Part shown: in pieces, positions 22,491 through 36,000 of the stretch
Numbering within the stretch: the first letter of the stretch is position 1
Layout of the letters: every line of letters starts with the position of its first letter
Assembly: GCF_021018895.1 (NCBI RefSeq)
Contig: NC_079383.1
Location: 20,751,853 to 20,815,852, forward strand
Origin: Seriola aureovittata
Taxonomy: Eukaryota > Chordata > Actinopteri > Carangiformes > Carangidae
Reading direction: 5' to 3'
Length of the DNA stretch: 64,000 nucleotides
Notes under the pieces: generated by a model
Database searches by the model: none
Told to the model about the DNA's origin: nothing
Seen by the model: only the letters and a program-made list of their open reading frames with translations
Position numbers and translations under genes: made by a program

Positions 22491-24153
22491 TTTTAGAAGA
22501 AGAAGGCGCTTTATCACACACTCACCTGGCCTTTATCTGTGATATTTCACAGATGTGACCATACCAGATGATGACCTGCAGTGGGCACCCTTACCCAAGC
22601 TTCTGATGAGAGGTTCACAGAGTGCAAACAGCCATGGGGAGACATCAGATGAACAGGATACTATTTTTACAGTGGTATGTATGTATGTATGTTGGTGTTG
22701 AGCTCAAAACACAACACAATTTGATTCAAGCTAAGTTATTATACAAAACGTAGGTGTAATAATGACACATTTTTCTCTCCAGCCTCTTCCTGGTGGCGTG
22801 ATGCACAGTTATATTCTCCCCGGAGCTGCATGGCAGGCGCCCGCACAGAGGGGGACTGTGATGGACAGTGTTCCCTTCACCCGCCCCGCACATGTCCCGG
22901 CTATACTGGACCTGCTGCGCCATCAGTGTGTCATTAACACCCTGCTGAGGAGCTGCGTCTCGTCTCAGTGTGCCGGTCCAGGTGGGGGGGTGGGGGGGGG
23001 TTCACACTGCAGGAATCACCAAGCAGAGACGGCCGTCCCTGCAAAGTTGTGCAATGTCTCATTGATGAGTCTCGTTATCAGGTTCGGTTTGTGACCTGCA
23101 CTTCGAAGTCCTCCCGGAGTCGGACACCAGCTTCTCTGTGACCTTCCACCAACCCAACACCGACTCCCTCGCTGTGTGTGAGCATTTACCACCAAATGCA
23201 CCAAACGAGAAGTTAAAGTGTCAATATAGTTGTGTGAGAGCCTCCGATTTATTTATTTTATTTTTTTGTCATTTTTCAAACCAAAAAGCAAAACATTCTC
23301 TGGTTCCAGTTTCATCAGATAGGAATGTGGGAAATTATAATGAGCATTTTCAGTTTTTTAATTTCTTTTAATCCATATTTTGTTAGTAATTCAAGGCCGG
23401 ACTAAATGGCAAATATGACATAAACAATGTTTTGTCTTAATGGTGCGATTCTGTCCACAGTGCTGGTGAACGTATCGGATTCTCATCAGATTACCTGCAG
23501 CTTGTTCGGAGCAGGAGGATGTGATCCGTCCATGGGTGAATACATCTCCACTGTAATGAAGAGGTAGGTAACTTTCCCTCCTCGCTCCACAGCTCAGTGA
23601 GGATGCATATGTATAATTGATGGCTCTGGGGCCTCCCTTCTCAGCTGGATCAATACTGCAGCAACTGCAGCAAGTTTTAAAATGAAGTGATTTCAGAGTG
23701 ATGTCTGAAGAGATCAATAGTTTTGAAAGATGTAACTTTAACCTAATTGAACTGTGTGAACACTGTGCCATCTTTCCCTTCCAGTCTTAATTGGATCTCT
23801 CTGCTGTGTGTGTGTGTTTATGACTCAGGTGCATGTCCGTTCCTGTGACCCTGAGGACATTATACAGTAAGCTCGAGGAAATCACCTGTGCCCCACTTTC
23901 TCCCCCTGCACGCCCGGCCGCCACAGAGGCCGAAAACGAGCGCTCGCCTCCCTCGAGTACCGCGGTGACCGACGCTCGCAGCGCCTCGACCGAGTTGTCC
24001 CAGGCGGCAGCCGTGCCAGAGGACGGCTTCGGCGTTTCCGGCTCTGCGTGCTATGCCATGTCTGTCGCCGATTCTGAGCTTCCTCCTGAAATAAATACAA
24101 GTCCTGCTGTCAACCCTTACCCATTCACTGCTGTGGGTGTGTTTTCACATTGA
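19109..24153 (+). CDS. Short MED1-like Mediator subunit, 16 coding exons
   Basis: Exons: 19109-19198, 20378-20453, 20548-20602, 20720-20846, 20941-20969, 21127-21198, 21308-21382, 21602-21678, 21765-21824, 22001-22112, 22231-22355, 22553-22674, 22783-22981, 23082-23177, 23461-23563, 23829-24153. They give 1743 nt, or 580 aa. MED1 links transcription factors and nuclear receptors to the RNA polymerase II Mediator complex. Similarity follows human MED1 along the N-terminal ~550 residues: RLEMIAKQQGMGFH, ATCYLTADLFYLEV, LPACFLLKL, ILDLLRHQCVINTL, FSVTFHQPNTDSL, CMSVPVTLR. It then ends in a short Ser/Ala/Pro-rich tail. Human MED1 continues to about 1581 aa and carries its LXXLL boxes at about 604 and 645, which are absent here; one LLQLL occurs at about 121-125. 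A 5' UTR exon probably ends at 18941 (CAG|GTAATG). The acceptor of the tenth exon (22001) is the least certain. It is probably a paralogue rather than canonical med1. Confidence 0.85.
21430..21560. mobile_element. Partial dispersed repeat in MED1-like intron
   Basis: Contains GCGATTAGTCGATAACGATT, TGTCGACTTAATCAATTG and TATTTCCTGGCTTCAGCTTC, then TCAACCATGAGG. It is the same word order as the copies at 28640 and 34620, shortened. It sits wholly inside the intron before the exon at 21602. Confidence 0.45.
22447..22494. repeat. (ATTT)n microsatellite
   Basis: About twelve uninterrupted TTTA units in the intron of the MED1-like gene, 60 bases ahead of the exon that starts at 22553. Confidence 0.95.
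23260..23365. mobile_element. Partial dispersed repeat in MED1-like intron
   Basis: TTTGTCATTTTTCAAACCAA, ACATTCTCTGGTTCCAGTTT and CATCAGATAGGAATG resemble the terminal half of the family at 34620 read in the other direction. Entirely intronic (between exons ending 23177 and starting 23461). Confidence 0.4.
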
Positions 24154-24241
24154 ATGGTCAACTGTCGGAGGTAATCTAAACCAGAAACTGGTTTTAAAAC
24201 TTGCGTTTGTTCCTCTTTTCTTCTTCTTTTTTTTAGAATTG

Positions 24242-24247
24242 AATAAA
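24242..24247 (+). terminator. Polyadenylation signal of the MED1-like gene
   Basis: AATAAA 89 bases after the stop codon on the plus strand. This gives a very short 3' UTR and supports the reading that the gene really ends at 24153 instead of continuing into a long C-terminal region. Confidence 0.6.
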
Positions 24248-24259
24248 TGTTTTGGTAAA

Positions 24260-26001
24260 GAAGCTGTTTTTCCTTCACACATCAAATCAGGAAACAAGCC
24301 TCTATTTTATTTTGTTTTATTCTGAAGATGCTGTGATATCCCTTATTGTCTGATCTCCTGCAGAACGTTCAAGTGCTTCTTTACTATGCATTCCAGTGTG
24401 GCAGAGATTGCTGGCTGTAAAGGTTTGAGGTTTGGCATTTGACCTCTCTCCGACAGCCAAGAGCCCATTTGATTGGTGCCGTGCGAGCCAATCAGACATT
24501 GTTAAAGTACACAATGCATTCTTGATAGCTCATAATAATAATAATAATAATAAAGTAGCCATCAACGCACTTCATTTTAGAAATAATAAAAAAAGTAGCT
24601 CTGCTGGATGCTTGAACAACATGAAGGATGTGGCTCGATTGTGTCGGCCTGATCAACATAATTAGTCTAGCAGCGTTTAAGCACTCTTAGTCACTTTTTC
24701 CTTTTGAGAGAGAAAATAAAGTTTTGCACAATGAATAAATGACATTTGGTGTGAAAGTGTGGGAGTCGAATACCTCTGTGGAATGGAAATTCCACGGTAA
24801 CAAATCTCCTGATTACCGCCGAGCACCCTGCGCACACAATTCTGCTTTTCCTGGGTGCCAGCCAAGACGGGTCTTACCGCTATAGCACAAATATGACTAG
24901 TAGTCTGTATACTAGCAAATATTCTGCCCTCTGAGAGGCAAAAATGTGCCCACGTAAACCTCCGTCATGCACCTTCATTATAGAATAAACAGCCCTATTT
25001 ACCCTCCGTGTTGGGCCGCCTGCAGCTCCATTGGCTGGGTGCATTTAGAAAAGAATTTAACATGTATTTGGAATATTGAGTCGACTGTCAACAGCTGACA
25101 ACTGGTTGTGACCGGTGTTTACTTCTTTGGTATCCAATGACCTGTATGACTGTTAATTATAGAAACACCCCCAACATGTGTGGTTGAACCATTCCCTCCT
25201 GTCAACAGGCCTTTATGCTCAGAATATATGAGAGCTTATGTGTTCCTCAGTTCTGATCGGTGGGGAATGAATCTGGTCAAATACACATGGGATGACTTCA
25301 CATTTAAAATATAATAAAGGGAAATAACTGATTGGGATTATGACTGCTTCTGACTGCTATGTACTTTCTATTTTTTTTTTTATTTTAAAAAGAGCCATGT
25401 GTCGTCATGTGTTGTGTTTCCACCACTGTCTCTGAGGCGCAGTCTCGGGCCTTTTCTTTTTTGCCTTATCTTTTTATAAAACGTCCACATCTCCCTCCGT
25501 GGTCTGCGGTCTCTTTAAATCCAGATCCAGTGGAGGAGAGCTGCGCGTCCTCACAAACTTTGTCTGGCCGCTGTGATTGCCCGCACTCTGCCTGATAAAC
25601 AGCTGCTTACCATTTAGGGCACTTCTCAAAGTTTCTCCCCCCCCCCCAACAAAAAAAAACCTCCTCGAACTAGGACTTTTTTTTTTTTTTCTTTTGAGTG
25701 TGTGTGTGTGTGAATAACTCTGTATAGCTGTGTCTGTGGATGTTCAGATATAGAAAGTCTGCACCGCTGGAAGCTCAAGTCTGGATTCTAGGTTTGCGTA
25801 ATGCTGAGGCGTCCTCTGTTCAACATCTGGATTAACTATTTGGAGTCAGAGCTAGCGGCCCTGCACACACACACACACAAAAAAGAAAAACCTCTTGACT
25901 GTCTAGCATATCTTTTATGGAAAGACTGTCCTTTTTTCTCTGGAATTTAACTCCTTTTGACAACCCCCCGAGTTTTGCGCGTAGATTATGTATTCTTTAA
26001 A
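24260..26001 (+). promoter_or_regulatory. Spacer and fbxl7 upstream/5' UTR region
   Basis: No coding gene is supported. An (AAT)n microsatellite lies at about 24535-24553. From about 25400 the sequence contains C, A and T homopolymers and GT/CA runs. The last few hundred bases before 26002 probably hold the fbxl7 5' UTR and promoter. No TATA box or start site can be assigned. Confidence 0.4.
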
Positions 26002-27041
26002 ATGGGTGCGAACAATGGAAAACAGTATGGAAGCGAGGGTAAGTGCTGAAAATTACTACTTTCTTTTTATTTGAATTCCCCTTTGAAGAACGAGTTTGTA
26101 TCAACCGCCCCCCCTTAAAAAACACAACAAAAAACCCCACGTTAAAAAAGACTTCACCGTTATTTACAACAGTTTCTCATCTGACTCCTTCTAAACTAAA
26201 AATAGAAAACAATGTGCAGTTTATATTGGTCTGAAGCTTCCTTAAAGCTTGAGTCTTCTCATCAGTTAGCTAGCTTAAAACTAGCACATTCCCTCTATAT
26301 CTTTGGCTTTCTCTCTGTCAGTCTTCTCTTATCTTGAGTGAAGTTTTTAAACTTTTTAACACCGAGCTCCAGAAACCGTCTCAACCCTGAAGCGTACGAG
26401 CCGGAGCTCGTGGCGACTTCTGACTGTTAATTGCGTAGTTTTTAAAATACTTTTAAAGATGTGCAACGTTTTATATTCAACCCTTAAGATATAGGGTGAC
26501 ATCTGGTGGTCATACTGTAAGCCCCCTTTTTATTTCTTTTTTAAACAAAAAGAACTGTAATGTACAACATAAAAGTTAACTTAAAGTCCACGCACTCTAA
26601 TATGTTTTTTTTACCCACAATTTAACTTTTAATTGTCTATTTATCTGCAGTTAAAGGCAGTTTACATTGTGCTATAATAAAACTGAATGAGGTGACATGT
26701 ACAAAAACTTATTTGACACAAGTGTCAGGCTTTTTGAGTTGAAGTCAGTAACAGAGGAGATATCTTCAGTCTGTAAGAGTCACTTTAATCAGTCGTACAA
26801 CAGCTGACTTGGCAGGTTCAACAGGCAGCACCTTGTAGCCTAATTTATGGCTTGTATGTTTGTTTTTAAAGAAAAAGTGTAAGAAAAGAAAAGGTTTCTG
26901 CAGGTTTAGTGGAGGTGGGTCAAAGGACTAGTGTTTAGGTCTGTGGGCACTTAGTCATTCTTATCTTGATAAGAGCCAATTCCTGAGATTTTTGTCCACA
27001 ATTCTTTATCCTACTATTGTTTGATTTGGGGGCCATTTTGT

Positions 27042-27079
<38 letters not shown>

Positions 27080-30000
27080 ACACCTCAGTGCCATATGATC
27101 ACTGTGTATCTCACAGTGTTTGCTTTAGAGACACGTTGGAAAAGATGTAAAATACCTGCAATGATGAACAACACGCTAACAAGTGTTAGCAGCAACTCCC
27201 CCTCCCCTGAGGTGGTTTCTTTCAGGCTGCACCTAAAGGTGACTGGTTTTGTTCAGTAAGTGTTTGGGATGTTTTGGGACGCAGCTGATTGCTGGATGTT
27301 GTCGGTGGGCGGAGCGAAAGAGCCGAGGGTCTCTGAGAGGACAGGTTAGATCTGATCAGAAGGAAAATACAAATACCTCTGGTGCCAGTTTCCAGATGCC
27401 TGTTACCTCCATATCAATAATGTGCCAATATTGGATTACAGCCCCCCCCCCAAAAAAAGTAATTAATAACGTGATGATTATGGGCAAGCAGGGAGAGCAT
27501 TCACTGCACTGTCCGCCTCACTCAGCTAGAAGCTTAAACCCAGGGGAAGACAATATTAGGCATTTTTCTAATGATGTTATGACGACCAAAATCTGGATCC
27601 GTTCACTCTAGTACCACAATATTGATAAAAATCTCCAAACATGGCATTAATGATCCCAGAATACCAACCCAGCAGGAAAATCAAACTCACCCTCACTGCT
27701 ATAGGCAACAAGAACAAAGCCTATTACCCCTTCATAGTACCCCTTCTGTCCTCTCTCCACCCCTCTCGCCCACTGTCTTCTTCATCTAAGATGTAATCTT
27801 TTCGGCATTAGTTATTCAGAAGAAACCGTGGCCCCGCTGCACCGAAACACATCATTTCTGTCTCCGGAGCAGAAATGTTTGTATAAATAACATTCCAATG
27901 TGCTCTCTTCCTAAGTCAATAAGTGCAGAGAAAAGATTGGATCTCATGATGTTAAAAATAACATGTGGACCTCCAGCTCCACCTAGGAATCCGGCCCGTT
28001 GAGGTACACGAACAGATTATATCACAAAACCCAAAATCAAATCACCTGTCCGGGAGAAATATGACAAAGACTGTGCAGACTTTATTCTCGCTGCACAATA
28101 GTCACTGCCAGTGGCTCACATGGTCACTGTTATACCTTACTATGCAATTAGCACTTGTCAAAGACACACATTACTCTCATTAAACTAAAGTAGAACTACT
28201 CAGTCTTTTGTGCTTTTTTGTTAATGTGACATCACCAGATGTTAGGGGGATGATGTCAAACTCCCCCCAGTGAAAACATCTTTAGTGTGCTCACTAGGAT
28301 TAATTTGATGAGTTTGAGATTGAAAACATTCGTCTTAGCTTTACAGTTTCTGGTTGAAAGTGCAGAGACGCGTGAAGAGATTTTTGGAGTAAAGAAAAGC
28401 TTTTGATATGTTTTATAATTAACAATTTAGCAGTCAAAATGTAAGAATTATGGGCATCAGATTAGAGGTTGTTGCATTTTCTGGTGCTTCACCGCAACAT
28501 GGCTGTTGGCTGAAGCATCAATTCCACTTTAATCCTCAATCCCCCCGTTCACATCGGTCTTCTCTGTCAGAGATACAACAGCACAGGAACTGGTGTATCT
28601 GTTTACAGTGCAACCAAACAATCTCAGATTGTTTTTAGTGCAGCAACTACTGTTTATACATTACTGACTATTACTGTTGATGATTTTCTGATCAGTAAAT
28701 ATTGAAAAAAACGTCCATCGCAATTTCCAAAAGTCAAATATTTAAAACCAGCAACTATTGACACTGGAGAAGCTGGAATTATAGAGAAAATTGTTTCTTA
28801 AAACTATTAATCACCTGTCAAATTAGTCACCAAATAGTTTTATCTTGATCGACTAATTGATTTATTGTTGCAGCTGCAGTAGCTCCCATTCAAATGGCTC
28901 ATGCGTAGGTGCCATCACTGATGACATCACTTGATTTCATGACAATCACAAGGGATTATAACTTTATAGATTATGTACATTATACAGCACAGATACAATA
29001 TACAGTATGTATATATCTGTATATATTGCGTAGTATTCAGGGTATCATCATCCTCACAGTGTCTCAGGCCAGTGGCTTATTTACAAGTGCTGAATTCTGC
29101 GGTCAATCGGTCCACATCTGTTTTCAAGTGTGATTCCACAATTAATTACACACTGGTCACAACTATGCAGCAGCCCTCCACCAACACATTATATAAGCAA
29201 TAAGACAGGAAGCAGGAGCTTTTCTGAAACTTGTTTTTTCCATGAAAGATCCAAAATGCGTCAAGCAAACAGCCCCGCAGAGATCCTCGCGCCCGGGACA
29301 GAAATCCCGTAACCAGCTAGATATTAAAATATACTCGCTCGACTTGACCCAGCTTTCGGGCTCAGATATTAGAAAAGTGGTCTGAGTCATTTCAAGGAGC
29401 AATAGCAGATGTGTCGGCTCGGTGATGTCACCACAAAATGTCATTCGTACTCATTCAATATGAGCCGCGCTGGTTTTATATTATTACTTCATATGTGCCT
29501 TTGGTGTGGCTGTGCACAAGTTGCACGAGCTTTCATATTTACTGCTTATTTCAGGAGCTGTCCGGTCTGTTTAGGTTGCTGCACTTGATCCGCATGTGGG
29601 TGTGACTGTTTGGGAATACCTCTCCGGCCCTGTCGTGCCTGGTGAAAGGCTCATACTTAAGTCTCAGGAAAGCCACAAAGCTGCATTTATGAACTGACAG
29701 AGGAGTAAAATGCCATAAACAACTGCTCCACGGGGCTGCCTGCAGTCACCATGGCAGTCGAGCCCGTCGCTCTCCGGCAGCAGAGGCATTCAGAGAGGCA
29801 TCGAAGAGAATATGTCTTTGAAATGTGGCTCTCCTGTGTGTGACTGTGGAGAAATCCGACTTCTCAGTCCAATAATGCAAACAAAGGAGCAGGTCTTACA
29901 TTCATGTAAACGTCATAAAAAGCACTTTGATGTGGCACTTACAAGCTGAGACGTATGGCGATGATACATGAAATTTATCACTCATTAAATAGAGTGATTG

Positions 30001-33000
30001 CTTGTATCTTGTGCAGGAGTGTTTCCTCCAAGGACGTGAAGGCTGAAAGGGGATTTTGAGAGACTTTTATTCTTCACTTACTCAAACGAACCAGCAGAGA
30101 CTTTGTGCATGTGCCAAGGCCAACCATTCATCCAAAATTGAGGAACATAAAAGTCATGAAAGCAGAGACTGATGGGCTTTATAATCCCATACACTTCTTG
30201 CCTCTTTACCGTCGTGAAAGCGACCATTCCGCTTTATCTCGGACAGACGCTCTTCAGCATTTAAGCATCAAAACAAAAAGTGCGTTTTTATGTTTTTATG
30301 CGACAAGATTAATGTTTTTTTCAGCTTACATTCTGTATATATGACGGTAAAAGTGATGCAACACAAGTCATCTTAAAGTTTGCAGTTCGATGTCCCAGCA
30401 ATCTTGTTTTTCTTTCCCGTTTCCCCCTGCAGGTAAAGGGAGCTCAAGCATCTCTTCTGACATAAGTTCGAGCACAGATCACACACCAACTAAAGCTCCA
30501 AAGAATGTGGCTACCACCGAAGGTAAGGCATCTGGTGCTCATTAACCAAACTCCCCTCCCTTCTCCTTTACCCTCCTCTTCTTCTTCTTCTTCTTCTTTT
30601 CCTCCTCCCGCCCCTCTCTTTTTCTCCTCCTCATCCACTTTCAGCGCTGCCTATTTTTGGAGAGAAACCTGTGTGTTCCTGGGATAACCCTAAATTGAAA
30701 ACAAACTCTCGGCTCCCATCAGAACCCAGAAAGCAAAGGCATTTTTTTGGGCTTTGTTTTAGAAGAAGAAAAAAAAAAAAAGAAAGAAAAGAAAACCCAC
30801 TTCTGGCTTCTCATTGTAGAAGAATGCTTATCTAAACTGTGGTCGTATCAGGCTCAAAGCATTGCCAAGGAGGGAGGGAGGGGAGGTGCGTGTGCTGGAG
30901 ATAGGAAGGCGAGAGGGATTTTGCCGGAGACGGAGGAGAAGGAGAGCTTCACCTTCTGCTCACGCTCCCTTCTTACTCCTCTCCATGCAGCTCTCTGGCT
31001 CCCGCCTGCCCAGGCGCTCGTCCAACCCTGGCAGCGAGTGAACGCAGGGAGCCGCTCCTCTTTGTCAGGAGCGTATGTGTTATGAATGTAAACTGTGCGG
31101 CTCGCTGTAACGCTTCAGAAACACTTTGCAGCTGACGGATGACTTCTGAAGCCTCCTGTCAGCACCTGTCTCCGAACGTGGATCCCTCTCATGCATCTTT
31201 AACAAACTGTCAGTCGTTTTATCAGCTGAGAAAATGAAAGTATTTCAATCCCAGGTGCTATGTCTCAACTGTCTTAAATCTTTCTGGATGAAAAACATTT
31301 GTATACTCATGATTTATTTATTTTTTTAAATAAATAAACTAAACCATCATATTTTTCCTTTAATCTCTGAGAAAAACAAAAAACTATGTATTAGTAAATA
31401 TTTACATGTGTTGGCCCCCATTTGTTTGTTTTTTTGTTTACAAGAAAACTGCACTGGGGCCATATCCACTCATAAAGTTGACATGGCTAAGTGTTCATTT
31501 TGATGAACCGCTCCGCTCTGTTCACCAGCTAGCAGCTAACTTTAACTTTAACCCCCTTCTCCTCCGGTCAAAAAAAACCCGCTAAGATCCGCGACTCTGC
31601 AGAAGACGTGGGTATTTAACGATCAAGACACTGAACGAGCTAAATCACCGATCGAAGTCTCTCACAGAACCGTCTGCGACACCTTTCACATTCATCCATT
31701 GTTAATGTAAACTAGCAGACCTGTTTTCATCAGCTTTGCAGCCTCTTCTAAATATCTCATGGCTAATGTCACCTATCACTAAAAACGTACATGACAATAT
31801 AAAGCATCTTGCGCTTCATTATCTCCGTGTGTTTAACTTCCACTGGGCAGGAAATATCGAAAGAGATTGAGTCACACGGTGAAAATGAAACCTCAGAACT
31901 CGGTGAAGTAAACGCTGAGTCATTGTTATTGATCAAAGACCTTATCAACCCCCCTGCCCCCATAGATACCGTCTCCCTTCGTGCCGCGCTCCCTCTCCCT
32001 CTGAGTTGACCGGTGAGTCACCGACTGTTTTGCACGCTCATGCACACACACACATAAACACACACACTCACCCTGATCCTCTCGTGCATTGTCATCACCA
32101 ATCATAAATTTGCTGTGGCATGATGAATGTAGTATTCTTGTGGCTTGGAGCTGCCCACAAGAAAACAAATAGCAGCTACAGCCTGTGTTTATAACTGTCC
32201 CTCAGCTTCAAGATTTCAAGGTGTTTCTCAGAGAGAGAGAGAGAAAAAACGAAAAACTCCTCACGAGTCATCTGATGCTCTTTTGGTTTCACGCAAGATG
32301 TGTGTCAATTAGTTTATTTTAGCGCGGTTAATTTACTGATTAACCTCGCCGAATAAAGAGTGGAATGCACCGTGATCTGCGGACAAGGCTGATTACCGTT
32401 ACTTCACTCGGCTTCACTGGAAATGCTGACTCACTTGGATCCGTCCATTGAAGAACCGCTGGACGTGCACCCAGAGTATTTTTGGGGAAATCGATAATTG
32501 TCCTGAATGTGTCCACTTGGAGAACAACCTGTGAAGATAGAAATATATAGACAAGAGTATAGTTCATGGCCAGTGGCTTCCCAACCATAATTTCCCTCCT
32601 GTGTTATGACTGAAATTGTTATTTTTTTCTCCATGCTAAGTGGGAGTAATTACATGGTCTGGAACCACCATGGCCACAGTCAAATCCCCCCTCCTTAAAA
32701 AAGCATAGACACACACGTGCACACACACAAATACACACACACTCACACACTCACACACTCACACACTCACACACGCAGTGGCAGATCATACAGTCCTTGC
32801 CCACCTCGTCCTGTGGTCCACTAAACTAATCAGGAAGCAGTCTGGGCTGTTTCCCCACCACACACTGGGAGTATTCATGTTAGGGCCTACAGTTTCCTCA
32901 TGCTGCAGTGATGTCACGGCATTAATAAGGTTAGTTAGGTAGTTAGTTAGTTAGTCAAAGTCAAAGAAAAAGATCATCTCCAGGGTTTCTCCAAGTGACA

Positions 33001-36000
33001 TGATTCATATATAATGATTTTACTTAGCTGGACATGTTGCTGTTAAAACTACATTTTCTTTATCGCTGAAGAACAAACCACTTCTTTTCTTCCTGACTGA
33101 CATTCTGCAGCTGCAGCGTTATTAATTTAACTTGATGCAATTCTAATCTGAATAAAAATAAAACTTTTCTTCATCAGATAAGGCAAAATCTGAATTATTA
33201 GGTATTTACACTCATAAAATACAACTTAAAATTAATTTTTAAAAACTTTTTTATTACCATCTTCTCAAAATCGTTCATTTTGACATGAGAACTTTGTTAA
33301 AATTAAAACCCAATATGATCATATTAACTTGGAAAACTGTCACATTACAGAAGCTAAAGAACTGCTGTTTAGTAACTTTTATATAGATATAATGATAAAT
33401 GCTTGAAACACAGTGGCAGAAGCAGCAACATTAACGAACATCATCATAGTCATCAGGTCGTACCAGGCGAGCGAGAGTGGATTTTATTCTTGTGGATTCA
33501 ACTTTTCATTAGTAAAAGAAGAACTGTGTTATTTCTTCTTTCAAAAAAAAAAAAAAAAAATACATACGTGTAAGATCCAAACCAGAGACACTGGCGGTGA
33601 AAGGCTGGAGACGGCACCAGTTCCAGGAATGTTTCGCTCTTTTTTTATTTTATTTTTTTCTTCCTCAAAACAAAAACCTGTGCCATCGGAAGAATCCGAG
33701 AGATGCTGTATTCACCTCACGATTCCAGACTTAGTGGCTTCAAAGTCAATAAACCGTAACATTGAGTTATTGTCCGGGCCCTAATGTCAGTATGCAGGAT
33801 GGAAAGTAGGCCATCGCCTTGTCTTCCCTTCACTGCTCCAACATCTATCGCCGCAAAATCAACATTAGGAAGTTACACTCATTCTGGTCCTGAAAAACAA
33901 ACTGTGCTGGGCAGTCATCTGGCAAGTTTTTGCAACGTGTCTCTGTTTTCATTTATTATTTAGACGGGCTTGTGGTGGCCTGACCCAGTTGAGTTGCTTA
34001 TTAGCTGCAGACTGAAAGGCACAGTCCTGGACAGTAAATCCTTCTTGTGGGATGAAATTGAGTATCTCCCAGCAGGGGTTACACTGTGACCCCGTCTGGG
34101 CCTCAAGGGTTTGCTTTGGCACCGTCGAACTCAGGGTACCTTAGGAATGTGGCTCAGACATGGCCGGAGCAGAACTAACAGCACCCTGAGTCGCTCAGCC
34201 TGTGTGTTGTAACTCTCGAGGGGCCGTTTTTTTGATCCCGCTGCATCAGTCGGAGCTTGTGCCAAAGCTTTTAGCCACTAGTGTAGTAACACAGACTCGC
34301 AGCGGTGTGTGTCGGTCTCGCCGAAGCGGCCATGCTTTTTGGGGTCATCACACGTTTTTATAATGGCACCAGGAAGGTAGCAGAGGCGCAGGAGGCGACG
34401 GTGGGAACAATGAGCATGACGCCTTCCTCTCTGTGCGGCGAGGACCAACCAAACAGTGATAACGCTGTCCTTCCGTTCTACCCCCCCCCCCCAACGCTGT
34501 AGTAAACGATTACACTGTAAACATGCCGTGATCTATATGCAGTTCTCTATATGCTTATCAGACACACATTCTTTAGATTATGTTTTGTATTTGCATAAAG
34601 TCATTACAGCTCTGTAGCTCTGCAGAAACAGACTGGAGCTGGAACTAATTACAACAATTATTTCCACTGTCAATAAATCTGCTGATTATTTCATATACAG
34701 CTGATTAATCATTTAATCCATAAAATGTTTAAGAATCTGTGGGGGGAAAAAAAATGGCATGAACAGTCTGAAAGTTAAAGATTTTTCATTTACTATCATA
34801 TATGAAAAGAGAAAAAGCAGCAAATCCTCACATTTGAGAAGCTCAGCGCACCGGACCTCGGTTGTCATGGTTACGATACTACAACCTACCGTTGTTGCCA
34901 GTGGTTACTGTAATAACGGTCACGGCTTGGTCAGGTTTTGGAAAAGATCGTGGTTTCGGTAAAAAAAAAAAAAGAGAAGTGCTTCCTCAACATTAGACGG
35001 TCTTTGTCGTCATGGTTACAATATAAGCCGCTGGTTTCGCATGGGAACGCCTTTTTCCCTTCGCTCCTGTCATAGTTACCACGACCACTAGGTGTCGCCT
35101 AGCAACAAAACGCAACATCATCGCAATAACTTGCTGCACAAACGACCTATGGGCTACAAGGAGGGCGTTCTCGAAAGGACACGCATTAATTCTAACAATA
35201 AATACTCCCAATATTAATCGCTTTGCGTTCCCAGAATTCCCACATCGCTGTCCACGAAGACGCTGTGAGGGTCAGCTGTCCAGTCTAAACAGCCCCACCA
35301 GAAACCCCCCCCCCCCCCCCCCCCTGTCTCCATCATGTTAATATGTTTGCCCTCCCAAGGGCAACAAATCCCTCACACTTCATCTGCAAACGAAACCTCG
35401 CACGCCAATGACCCATTTACTTGTGTTTACTCAACCGGATATATAGTGTTTCACTGTTGATCCTCGCCGTGCCAAACATGAAAGAGGCTGCAGTGAGGTG
35501 TGTGTGCGTGTCATTGCCGGGACGTTTTCCCCCTTTTGCAGAGAGTAAATTTAACCTGTTCTCCTGCACTTTTGAGTTGTAAATATAACTTTTTAAAAAA
35601 TGTTTTATCATTCATCTGTAGTCATTACCGCAGCATTTCTTGTAAGCTAAACAACTCTGGGCAAACTTGGAGCTGGTGTGACAAATTTATCTTTCTGAGG
35701 CCTCGGCGAAACTTAATGCTGCATTTGTTCTGCTGCGCTACAGCTGCGTTGGAAGTTCTCAAACAGGCAGGAGGCGTTTGTTTAGATGAAGAGACATCTG
35801 TTTCAAGGGGGAAATGTTTGGCAGGTGATTGGCTATCTTATGGAGGATTAGGGGAAATAATGTCGGAGATTGTTCTTGGTTTTTCTATGCACATAGATTC
35901 ACGGCCTCGAGAAGTTTCTGCTCATAAACTGCAGGCCGCACTGCTGGAAAAAAAGAATCTGTCCCTTTTCACCGCTTTGACTCGGGACACAGAGCAGCAG

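Larger units (their letters stand above)
26039..30432 (+). other. fbxl7: fbxl7 intron 1
   Basis: A 4.4 kb intron bounded by GAG G|GTAAGT and CTGCAG|GTAAAG. It contains a CA microsatellite (27044-27077), a C9A7 homopolymer junction near 27443, and a copy of a dispersed teleost-type repeat at about 28640-28880. I see no nested gene or RNA gene. Confidence 0.7.
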
